Below are positions 32,379-47,331 of a stretch of DNA of 64,000 nucleotides, one piece after another. This DNA comes from Theristus sp. LFF4_11 (lineage: Eukaryota > Nematoda > Chromadorea > Monhysterida > Xyalidae). The notes under the pieces are model-generated. The model was not told the origin of the DNA. It searched no databases and worked only from the letters and a program-made list of their open reading frames with translations. Numbering within the stretch: position 1 is the first letter of the stretch; each line of letters starts with the position of its first letter. Location: positions 1 through 64,000 of the forward strand of contig JASANC010004900.1 of the NCBI GenBank assembly GCA_030248135.1, in the 5' to 3' direction. A program made the translations under genes and the position numbers.

Positions 32379-35209
32379 ATGGGCCGATCAAAGCGTGCAA
32401 TACCCGAAGGGTGAGTTTTTTTAATTACAAGCTCATCTTAGGGCTAGAAACAACTGTTTTCACGTAAAACATGACATGGAAGTTTTTTTTTGATCGGTTT
32501 CAACAGAATGCGGACTGCGGTTCCAGGCTTCTGTGGCAAATTTGGTATTATCTTGTTTTTTATCAGATGGGAACGCTACAGCGAGCCGCCGATGGGCACG
32601 GTGATGGAAGGCACCCGGTTCATCTGCTTCAAGACGCCCCTGAAGCCGGAGTTGTGCAACAATAAAGTGCATAAGGAGAACCGGTGCGTGTCACTGTTGT
32701 TCTTGAAAATTTTTGGCTAAACATTGATCAATCGTTGACGGACTGTGCAAGTTGAGTCCAGCTTGATCGGTTTACCGTCGTTTTGGTCGCGTCAATCGGC
32801 TTACTTTGATTTGTGAATGACACCGAACCCGACAAAACGCACACAATAGCACGAACGCAGGCACGCGCAATGTCGCGAGTGTGCGTGAGAAAGTGCCGGG
32901 TAGTCGAGTCGGACACAGTACTTTTCTTCTGTGTTTTCAATATTCTCAAACAGCACAGACCCGTGCGAACGCGCTTGCGGTACCTCCGTGACGAGCCTGT
33001 GGTTGCAATGGAGGAATTGAACCTTTTTTGGAAAGAACATTTTTTTTGCAAGAATTTTTTTACCGCCGGGTTTTTATTTTAATTTTGGTGGAGTACGGCG
33101 GAATAAATAAGACAGTCGTCGTGGTCTCCATCAAGGGCGGCATCATCGCAGCACCGGAGTTTTACATTCCCCAGCCGAGTCCGAACCAAGATTCACGGTG
33201 TCGCGGGCTCGGCGCACTGAACAAGAGGTGCCCCATGGGTTCGCACGGGTCTGCCATTCAATCCCACAGCCCCAACTCGCCACCGTTCCGCCACAGATTC
33301 ACGACGCAAGACGTCAGTGTGCGCGCGTCACTGCTCGGGCGCACGCTCGGTCTCGTGCTCGACCTGACCAACACCGACCGCTACTACGACGCAGGCGACT
33401 TTGCGCGTCTCGGCGTCGAGCACAAGAAACTCGCGTGTCCCGGCCACGAGGTGCACGAGCGACACGACCTGCAGCAGCGGTTCGCGAACGTCTGCGACAA
33501 GTTCCACCTGCGGAACGCCGACAATGGTACGCTGGCGGGCATTACGGTGGTTGCGCGTAATGGCCGCCGCCAAACGTGCATGGCGGTGGCTACTGCAACT
33601 GGGCAATAGTTTCTTTGTAGTTTCCCTTACCTTGCAACGCCTCTTGGATACTACGAACACAGTGCGAGGCACACAAAGAAACCGTTTTTCTCGTGAGAAT
33701 CTTGTTTTCGGTTTTTTTTTGTTGCACAAACACAGCGATTTTGACGGATTGCTCGTGTCCGCGTATGTGTGTGTGCTTGTTTGTTTGTGACGGTGCAACA
33801 TTATGATATTGTTTGTAACAAAGTGCACCGTCTTCAGACTAGGATTTTAACCGACAGTTTTTACAGATTTGAGTATGCGATTGGCACAATATGCCAAACT
33901 TTTGCTTGCGTTCGACTGAAAAATACCGCACCATTTTTGCCAATCAACTTTAGTTGGTCTGCTGGGCTGGGAGCGAGAGGCTGGTGACACTTGGCATTAA
34001 ATTGGTCACACTTGGCAAGAGAAAAAATATTTTAGAAATCAGTTGCGAGACTGGCAATTTTCTGAGCTTCGTTCTTGAGTTCTGCATTCCGTTTTTTCGC
34101 AGATCACCTGATTGGCGTGCACTGCACGCACGGCGTCAACCGCACTGGCTATTTGGTGTGTCGATATTTGATCGAGTCAAAAGGATGGACGTTGCAACGG
34201 GCGTTGGACGGTGTGTTTTTGCTTGCTTTTTTATCCAAGTTGTGCCAAAAACTGTTTCTTAGTTTTTTTTCGTTCACACATGGTCCGATTGAAAGGTTGG
34301 TAATCGTGACACAGAAGTTGCCCAAAGAAATTTGTTTGCTTGTGACGGTTCAGCGTCAGAGTGGGGAACATGTTTATTAAGAAGTGCCCAGTCTTCAGCC
34401 AATGAGTTTTGCCAGAAAACATTGACAGAGAACACAAGTGCCAGCCAAGTCTTCAAACAAGGACCACTTGCCCTTTATGCAATGAAATTTCCAGAATTCA
34501 AGAGAGCGCGTGGCTATGCGATAGAGCGCGAGACGTACATCGCCTCGTTGGGAGCGGTCGCCGCCAACTTGGAGCTGCACAAAACGCAGGCGGCCAGCTG
34601 CTCGCACGCGATCCAGAATGGATACGGCAGGTGAGAACGGGGGCGTTTGGAAATTGGGTGGCTTGGTTCACGGTGCACGTTAGGCGTTCACGTGGTTTAG
34701 TGGAAGGTTTTGTCAGTTTTGTTTTGAGTCTAGTACACTTATTTTGATTGGAGCGTGAAGTTTTAGGCCAGTTAACGCAGGATATTTTTAATTTTCGGTT
34801 TTTTTGGTATCTGATAATTCCGTTCATGTATCAGTGTGTGGTGAAAGCAGTCAAATAAATCGAAAGAAACTGAATACGCGACAATCAGACACTTGTATGA
34901 GATCAGATTTTTTCTTTAGTTTTCTTTCTTGTCTGCGAGTTGTTATCTGTGTTTGTATGTCTAAGGCATGCGGCAAGAATTGATTTTTTTTTGAATTCGT
35001 TTTTCATTCAGTTGACATGTTCTGTCTCTGATTCATGGATAGACTAAGTGACGTGGGTCTTTTTTTGCTGTAGCAACGAAAAACCTCAACCTTCCGGTTC
35101 AATAACGGTTGCTTCACCGAATATCAAGCCGAGTCCGAAAGACGTTATCGTGATCAACGATGAAACAGACTTGGATAGGATCTTCGACTTGAAATTGACC
35201 ATTTCCTAG
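32379..35209 (+). CDS. DUSP11: RNA 5'-triphosphatase / atypical dual-specificity phosphatase (DUSP11/PIR1)
   Basis: Cysteine-dependent phosphatase of the PIR1 family, which removes gamma and beta phosphates from RNA 5' ends. Six exons with consistent phases: 32379-32410, 32567-32683, 33297-33526, 34103-34210, 34495-34630, 35074-35209; 252 aa. The protein opens MGRSKRAIPEG then WERY, like the IPERW start of vertebrate DUSP11. It has GTRFICFKTPL, then GLVLDLTNTDRYYD, CPGHEVHE and the P-loop VHCTHGVNRTGYLVCRYLIE with catalytic Cys and Arg. RGYAIERETYI follows. The last exon adds a short tail with VIVINDETD, a SUMO-interaction-like motif, and stops at 35207-35209. A diverged paralogue lies at 37268-39539. 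Exon 5 has the same donor phase as the acceptor at 35593, so an alternative longer 3' end is possible. Confidence 0.9.
33103..33155 (+). repeat. fragment of dispersed repeat family A in DUSP11 intron 2
   Basis: GAATAAATAAGACAGTCGTC then TCTCCATCAAGG and CATCATCGCAG resembles the left ends of 2418-2693 and 21408-21652. Confidence 0.45.
33755..33845 (+). repeat. intronic repeat of the TTTGTTTGTGACGGTGC family
   Basis: TTGTTTGTTTGTGACGGTGC with a downstream GCACCGTCTTCAGAC. It resembles 34338-34403 (TTGTGACGGTTCAGCG, GTGCCCAGTCTTCAGCC) and 59785-59855 (GTGTGACCGTGCGACATG, GCGCCCGGTCTTCCGAC). Lies in DUSP11 intron 3. Confidence 0.55.
34338..34403 (+). repeat. second copy of the TTTGTTTGTGACGGTGC family
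   Basis: See 33755-33845. This copy lies in DUSP11 intron 4. Confidence 0.5.
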
Positions 35210-35390
35210 AAACAATGACCATTTTGTCTCTCGTAATTTTTTTTGTTGCCTTTTGTGGCTGTGGCTGTACTGATTGATATTTTCTTTTTCCGACTGAACA
35301 AAATTGTATTTTACCAAAGAATAAGTCACCTTTGTTTGAATGGTGAAAGCTTTCCTCGATTGCTCATTGCTGCATCTGCAGTCATATTGT

Positions 35391-35407
35391 TTTTTTTTTC
35401 AACTTAG
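35391..35407 (+). promoter_or_regulatory. splice-acceptor-like site 198 nt after the DUSP11 stop
   Basis: A run of T followed by CAACTTAG, then CA and an ATG at 35410. The position between two same-strand genes is what an internal trans-splice site of a polycistronic transcript would look like. However, the frame opened by this ATG (27 codons) has no donor in the phase needed to join the exon at 35594. Confidence 0.4.
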
Positions 35408-35593
35408 CAATGTTTGGTCTGGTACATACTAGTCCGAATATGGCAGCGAATCAAAATAAAAACAGTTCGAAAAAAAAATCTGAGGGCTCATAATTTTTTT
35501 CGGTCAATTGGCGATCTGACATTCGCCGACAACGAAAACACACTACTTTTCACGTTTGTTGTCAAAATTCAAAAATTTCCCGCCATTTTTCAG

Positions 35594-36544
35594 CATCGAC
35601 GATGCGCGCAAGACCGAAACGTCGCAGACGGAGATACAGACACGACGCAAGATACGCAAACAGATGCGCAGGGAGCGGAAGAAGGCGAAACGTGCGAAGT
35701 TGTCGGCCGAAATCTACGACGCCGTGCCCGTGGAACAGGTGCGATGTTCGTGTCTCTGTCCACTGCGCGCGTTGCAAGACACACCGTGCGTGTGTGTTTG
35801 TTTTTGAAACGTTGCACTGAACTTGCTGAACTAAAAGAGCGCATCGAACAAGACGGAACAGTGTCGTCTGAGAAATCATTGGAACTCGAAGACTACTATT
35901 TTTCTGTGGGCGGATTATGAAGCACCAGCCAAATTTCACGCAGCCTTTGAAACTCGCGCCAAATTTTTTCAGTGGATTTTGAAACTGGCGCCAAAATTCA
36001 AGCTGTTTGTTTTGCCGCCAAATTTCGCACTATCATTCGCATTTCACGCAAACGAACACACACACGCCCACAGGTGGCCGCAGCGGTGCAGTCGCTGGTC
36101 GAGTCGATGCACGACTCGATGCCGTCGATGTTTCGAATGCTTGCGGCGCGCACCGAGCCGGACGGTCGACTGAGGACGGACGACGACGGCGAGCAGGCTG
36201 CGAGCGCGCTGCAAGAGGACGGCGGCGAGGCGGACGTGGTCGACACGGTGGCGAACGCGCCGGAGACGCTGCGCAAACAGCGCAGACGACACAAGAAACA
36301 GCTGAAATTGGCCGAGAAATTGCGGCTGCTTGAGGATGACGAGGAGCGCGAGGAGCAGCTTGACCTGAAACACGAGGGTCTCGTGCCCGACCTCGAGACG
36401 ATGGGCAAGATCACGAAGGCGGAGCCGCTGACGAAGGCGCAAAGTCGCCGGCATCGTCGCAAGCGACTCGAGAAGCGCCATCGGACGATGCAACGCGGGA
36501 AGTTCTGGGAGATCAGGGAGATGCAGCAGCAGATGGGCGTCTAG
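35594..36544 (+). CDS. unidentified highly charged protein (5' end unresolved)
   Basis: Two good coding exons, 35594-35738 and 36074-36544, give about 205 aa ending at a TAG. Exon boundaries are clean (TTTTTCAG acceptor, GAACAG|GTGCGA donor, CCCACAG acceptor) and codon use is GC-rich like the neighbouring genes. The protein starts SIDDARKTETSQ and has long Arg/Lys-rich helices (RRKIRKQMRRERKKAKRAK, RKQRRRHKKQLKLAEKLRL), an acidic stretch (EDDEEREEQ) and a basic tail (SRRHRRKRLEKRHRTMQRGK) ending REMQQQMGV. This composition suits a nucleolar or RNA-binding coiled-coil protein, but I recognise no family. The first exon is not found. The acceptor phase would also allow splicing from DUSP11 exon 5, which would make this an alternative DUSP11 tail. 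Confidence 0.7.
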
Positions 36545-36902
36545 CGCTGTGCGGCTGTGCGAACGCACCATCAGTCTCTCAGCACACGGACGTTCTTGTG
36601 GAAAAGCGCTGTTGGTTCGTTTCTTCTTTCGAAATCCATGTGCAGCTCCGGTAGTATTTTGAGTGTTTTTTTTATTCGTCGCGATTGTGGCTTGGTTTTT
36701 AAGTGTCGGGACGAGTTTGTCGGCGCACGTTCGTGTGTGGTCAGCTGATTGAGTATTGATGGGTTCGCTCTGTGTTTTACTCTAATGATACATTGTTTGA
36801 TTTTCTTTGCTTTTTTGTTATCTGTTGTCTGTTTTACGTTCATTGGAAAGGTATATCTGCATTGCGATTCGAACTAATCACAATGATTAAAAAGCATTGA
36901 AG

Positions 36903-36908
36903 AATAAA
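36903..36908 (+). terminator. AATAAA polyadenylation signal after the charged-protein gene
   Basis: AATAAA about 360 nt downstream of the stop at 36544, in an AT-rich context. Confidence 0.5.
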
Positions 36909-37267
36909 TTGAAACACGCTGCTAAATTTGATTGGAGACGTTGTTCAGGTTTTATTTACTGTTACTTCGTACAGTGTCAATACTCACACACGGACGACTC
37001 TATTTACAAGCGCACCTTTGCTGATTTCAGAAGGTTTATTGCATTATTAAAGTGCACATGGGCTCAAAAGGCGTCCAGTTAGAAATCATCATAACAACAA
37101 TTGGGAGCAAATGAAGCGATCACTTTTGAATTCGGTCGCTCCTCACAGTCCGTACGGCCGGCCGTCGACTTCCGCGCCACAGGTTCGTCAAAGTCGAGCC
37201 GTTTCAGGATAACTGGAAGAGTAAAAAACGATCGCAATGTGGTCCGTCCAGCCAAAGCATAATTTTC

Positions 37268-39539
37268 TTGAAGACAGAGCAGCTGCGCCAGCTTGCCGGG
37301 AGGCACGACAAAACGTTCGCGTCTGGCAAAAAGTTTTTGAATGGCTATCAAACGCGTGATTTTGCAAAGCCATTCAAACTGATTCCGGATCGGTTGGTGA
37401 CGATTTGTTGCTGCACTGTGACACTAACCGAAACAGTTGTGTCACTTTGGCTGCATTTGAGTTGGTTTTGGTTGGCTCTAGCAACCCGGTGCAGCCATTC
37501 GGCAAGCGATTCTTTACTACAAGTGCGCTTTTCTTTGATTGATCGCATCGGGCTCGGTTTCCAGAATACGATTTTGCCAGCTGAGAACATGCAACCCCAG
37601 TGAACTTGTTATTGTCAATGCGCTGATTTGTTGCTGCTGAATCCGGCTCACTGATTGGTCCCATCACCGAGCTACACATGTTTGTCCGATTCAATTCTGT
37701 TTGAGTGCAAAAAAATCGCAAAGAAATCTCTAATTTCGAAGCAGGTCGAATGTTGCCCGCTGCTTGTTGGCGCGCAGCACACGTGTTGCCGCATGTGAGT
37801 GCAGTTTCACTTTGTCGTTTCTTTGTTTCAGCTGGCTCGAGTACACCCCGATCGGCACTGTTATGCAACACAGTCGGTTTATCTGCTTCAAAACACCATT
37901 GAAATTGGAGCTGTGCGAAACGTTGCAGCATCGTAGTCTGTGGTCAGTTTACTTGCTGACTTTTGGGTGTGGTCGTGACACGAGCAAGAAGACGAAGTGA
38001 AAGGGAATCTGTACTGCACCGCACAGTGGGCTCTCGGAGCTGTAACAATTCTCTTGCTCGGCTGTTTTCGCAAGCTGCAACAAAACTCCTGCAGCTTACA
38101 GTTGAACTCCAAATTATAGGCAATCAGCTGATTGGTTGGTGGTCACGTGATGCATGCTTTCTGTGCAGGTGTAACTCCGCCTTCCCAGCAATACGTGCAC
38201 AGACTGCATGCACCACAACGTGGTCACCAACCAATCAGCAAAATTCCGTGACAGAATCAACTGTGGGTTGGATTGAAACAAATGCTGGCGCAGGTTCACG
38301 GCAATAGACGCGTTGGCTGGTGGCGCACGCGCTGGTCGCCGCATGGGCTTGGTGATTGATTTGACGAACACCAATCGTTACTATGACGCTGACGAATTCA
38401 GGTGCTTTGGTGATCATGGCAAGCCGCGTACGAACGGAGACGCGTTTACGTGAATGGTGCTGGGCTGTGACATGCGTTCGGAAACAGGCACACAAGAAGA
38501 AGCAATGGGCACATCTCACGTCACGTATGAAGACGACCATGCCAGCGCACCATTCATGTCAACGTGTCCATTCTGTCTGCCGACTGAGGTGAGCTGAGCT
38601 GACTGGAACGACTGCGTTTGAATCGATTGTCTGATTGTGATCTCACAAGGGCAAGGGCACACCCACACACCAATAAATATCGCCTTTCTTTCAATTTTTT
38701 TCATATATCGAACATCGTCAATTCAGGTCTCTGAACGTGGCGTATTGCAAAATTCGCTGTCCCGGCCACGAGGTGCACGAGCAGCCGGAAGTGATTGAGC
38801 AGTTTTTCGAAACTGTTCACTCGTTTGAACGAGAACACTCGAACGATGGTTGGTTGGAATTCGGTGGACTGTACACTTACTTTGATAAAGCACACACACA
38901 CACACACAAACAAACACACTGGCACCGCATACGCTGCTGCTTGCGCATGCGAAATATCCGTGCGTGATTGGCCGCATTCATATTGCAAACGGTATAGCGA
39001 CAATAATATGACCGTTTATTTTGCTGAACGGTATATGTTCCCTTTGTTTGAATTTGGTGACGCACTTGGAAGTCGCCTTACGCAGCCAATCAGGGCACCA
39101 GAGATTTGAACATTTGAACGAGCTTTTTTCGCAGATCATCTGATTGGCGTGCACTGCACGCACGGCGTCAACCGCACTGGCTATTTGGTGTGTCGGTATT
39201 TGATCGAGTCAAAAGGATGGACGTTCCGAAGAGCGCTGGACGGTGTGTTTTTGCCTGCATTCAAGCACACTGTTCGTTAATGAGAAGCTGGTTTTGAATT
39301 CGGTCCACTTATGATTGGACCTTCCATTGGTAAGTTCCATGGGAAGTTGGGGAAGTTCTGAAAGGGTATTCTGCTTGTTTTTTTCTAATTAGAAACGTTC
39401 TACATGGATTTTTTCAGCCTTCAAGGAGTCACGCGGTTATGCCATCGAGCGTGATACGTACCTCCAGTCACTGTTTGAACTGGCAAAGCGAACGGCTCTG
39501 CAAAACTCGGAATCCAGCCAAGATACTGATTCGGTATGA
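37268..39539 (+). CDS. second DUSP11/PIR1-like phosphatase (tandem paralogue)
   Basis: Paralogue of the gene at 32379. Exons: up to 37392 (5' limit uncertain), 37832-37935 (donor could be 37932), 38308-38401, 38727-38848, 39135-39242, 39418-39539; about 224 aa from 37268. Exon 1 ends KLIPDR and joins WLEYTPIGTVM, the DUSP11 N-terminal signature. GLVIDLTNTNRYYDADEF, CPGHEVHE, the P-loop HCTHGVNRTG and RGYAIERDTYL follow, with a stop after QDTDSV. All catalytic residues are intact. An extra intron (38402-38726) splits what is one exon in the upstream copy. Exon 5 is almost identical at DNA level to its counterpart while the other exons have diverged. No in-frame ATG was found in the first exon, so another upstream exon is likely. 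Confidence 0.8.
38099..38263. mobile_element. CAGTC-type MITE, copy 2, in an intron of the second DUSP11-like gene
   Basis: The left arm CAGTTGAACTCCAAATTATA and AATCAGCTGATTGGTTGG are well preserved. The right arm (ACCAACCAATCAGC) is preserved in its inner part but its terminal 30 bp are decayed. TA precedes the left end. Confidence 0.8.
38890..38950 (+). repeat. CA microsatellite and CACACTGGCAC repeat
   Basis: A (CA)n run leads into CAAACAAACACACTGGCACC. Lies in the intron just after the CPGHEVHE exon. Confidence 0.6.
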
Positions 39540-42500
39540 TAGATAACGCCGAAGATAAGGTAATACTCAAGCCGTAGTTATGAAAAGTTCAGTTACACGG
39601 CTGAGGATTGTCCATCAAGTTTTTGTGTCGCCAAATTCAAATTGGTTCACCGCAGTTGTTTGTTCTGCTCGTTTCTCATTTGGTTCTTTGGACTTTTTGT
39701 TTTGTTGTTTTTTTAAAAACTTTCATTTTTGTTAGCAATAACAAGATGGGACAGGGACGGTCACATCGGACTGAAATGACGCGTGAACGAAGCCGCATGG
39801 TTTAAAAATAGCGGTATTGGAGCTGTCCCAAAAGCTTCTCCAATGTCGGTTTTCTTTGCTCAGGTTATTTATTTTTTCCAGCAATGCGAACTCGAGAGTA
39901 CAACGGTGCATAAAAAACAACACAAAATGATCAATAAATTAATCATCATAGTGTGTGTGGTAGAAGGAGATTAAACAGGGGAAACATGTTTTCCGAAGTG
40001 GGTATTTGTTTAATGTACTTGGTTACACGTTTAATTGATCAAAAACGGTATTTTCAGTATTTTCTACTCTCCAACAAAAACAACCAATTTTTCTTGAAAT
40101 TCAACATAATGTCTCATAAAAATTAACTCACGTTGAGCAACACATCACGGCCTTGTTTTTTAGAAACACTGCTGATGTATCAAACCAAGTTTAAAGGACA
40201 ATCCATATCGCAGCATGTCTAAAAAACGCGGTGGTTTGTTTTATACAGATTATAAAAAATATGTTAATTTCGAAGAAACGTTGAAATATTCAATCAAATA
40301 TTCGAGCAAAAAGTACAGCAAAAAAATTACGAATCGACTTCTCATTTGTTTTCTGTACATAAAAATACAAATCGAACAAAACCGAAATAAACTTTAAAAG
40401 CGTCTTTTTGAAAAACGCGCTCAAAATGAACAATTTTTTTGTACAATTACAAAAACAGACACAGGGATTAATCATACATGTATAAAATGTAGTATCCAAG
40501 TTTCCTTCATTTTTTCAAGTTTCCCAAAATTTGTGTGTGACCAACAGTAATAATTGTAAAATACAAAATACAACGGTTAATGAAGCAAACTGTGGAGTTT
40601 TTTTGGTGTATGGTTATCGAAAAGTCTTGAAATTGAAAAGTTCGACAGCCAGAGCACAGATCACATCTCAACATCAGATTGTGTGCGGTGGTGTTTGACA
40701 ACATTGAGGGCTCTTCAGTAAGCTTGTCAGGTTGTTTATTGCCCAAGAGTCTTGCTCGCTCACAATAAAAAATTAGAAATGAGATCGTGCCGGGACTTAA
40801 TATTTTGGATATATGATCGTTGTGGCCGGAGTTTCGAAATTTACTGATTCCTGAAAAGCCCGTTGTTTTGGTTCTCGCAGTGTTAACACAAGAAGAAACT
40901 GTGCTACTACAGTAAACCCTGTTACCACAAATAAAACGATACAACTGGATGAATGAATGATAAAATTCTCATGATAACAACAATTTTCTGAACATTTATC
41001 AAGTACGACGTGTGCGAAATGAAATATAGTCCAACCACATCAAGCCATGTCAGGCTGTTGAAAAGAAAAACTTGTGATGATGCGTTCTAGCGACTGACAA
41101 TTGGTTTTGGTCTCGGTGCTAAAAAGACCAACGCACAATGAAACGGCAATCACGAAGCAGTGTTTAAAGTGACGCATAGGTGCGCGTCGCTAGATTACTG
41201 CTTGATGAATGCCGCTTAAGGCCCATTCAGGAGAGGGAACGTTTCCGTGCTGACATTGCCGCCAGCCTTTCAGTAATACTACATCATTTTTTACTGCCTT
41301 TTAGTAATACTACATTATGTTTTGCTAACTATCACCGTTGATGCTTTACTACCTGAAAGTCGCTGAAACATGTGAATGGAGTGAAATCCGCGCGTCAACA
41401 TGAATGGTGTTGTGTTGAGAAATAACACAGTATACACACAACACAGCGTTTCATTTTCAAAACAGTCTGACATGTATTGATGAAGAGATACAAGTTTGCA
41501 CAAGTTTCAACCTGTCATGTTTTTTTAGCAGAATAATGCAGAGCCAGCGAAAGAAGAAAGAACGAGATTGGATGGTGCAGAAAACGTATTTAGTCAAACC
41601 CAAAACTGCGGTTTTTTTGATTCCGAACTAAACTTGATCCCTGATAATTGGGGGTAATTTTGAACTCTGTAATTACAAATCCACGTTCTCTGCACTCTGC
41701 GACAAAATCTGACAGGTTTAAAGAAACATAGTAGGTTCAGCTAGTGGCAGGGCGCGTAGCTTACCATTTTTTTTTATTTAGAGCGGTTTTTTGGAACAAT
41801 CTTGAAACAGAATACAATTCATTCATCTACATGAAATAGCTCCAATAACTGCACAAGCGCGGACTCAACATTTTCATTTACCGACCGTTTTTACTGAAAA
41901 CATTTTTAATGCGATTCATAAAAGTTGAAATTTTAAGCACTATTTTTTACTAAAAACATCGGTTCGTGCATGACAATTCGGTTTTGAAAACATCACAGTA
42001 GTTTTTTTCTCAGCATAGTACAACGAGAAATATAAGAGTTAAAAGAAAATGTGTGAGGAGTATGGTGAAAACAAAAGATTTGAAGTTTCTACGCTTAAGA
42101 ATAAAGAAAGACAACCAGAACAAAGAGGAAACCTACAGTTTTTGTTCAAACACCAATTTTTACAATGAAAAATAGCCAGATAACCATAAACAGAAAACAG
42201 AACTGTGTAGGACTGTGCAACATAATAAATAAACACTCACTCTGAAACTAACGAAAACAACAACAACACCAACAACAACAACGAACAAACAAAAGCTACA
42301 TATATAATGAGAAACAGGACATAAAAACACTTTGAGTGTCAGAATAAAACAAAACAGAATGCATAAAAAGCGCTGAATCAAATTTGAATCAAAAGTGTGC
42401 AAAATTCACAATGCAATTGCCGATGCAAAGAAGAAAGAAGAACATGACAAAAACATCGCAGATTTCAAAGGCAACAAAGTTTCGCAAACAGTCCGCATTA

Positions 42501-42543
42501 GCAACAACTGAACGCACTAACATAAAAACGCCGCGCGCCCGTT
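39540..42543. other. intergenic stretch between convergent genes
   Basis: No supported gene. It should contain the 3'UTRs of the second DUSP11-like gene (+) and DYRK1A (-). An AATAAA at 39933 suits the former. An AAC-rich simple sequence lies at 42255-42290. Confidence 0.5.
39933..39938 (+). terminator. AATAAA signal for the second DUSP11-like gene
   Basis: About 390 nt past the stop at 39539, in an AT-rich context. Confidence 0.4.

Positions 42544-47331
<4,788 letters not shown>

Noticed and set aside
33198..33828. Overlapping long frames (120 codons +, 166 codons -)
   Set aside because: Shadows of DUSP11 exon 3, which has the conserved LDLTNTDRYYD and CPGHEVHE blocks in another frame.
35998..36571. 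154- and 175-codon - strand frames
   Set aside because: Antisense to the charged-protein exon; the Ser/Arg- and Leu/Arg-rich translations are reflections of its Arg/Lys codons, and only the + strand has matching splice sites and a stop.
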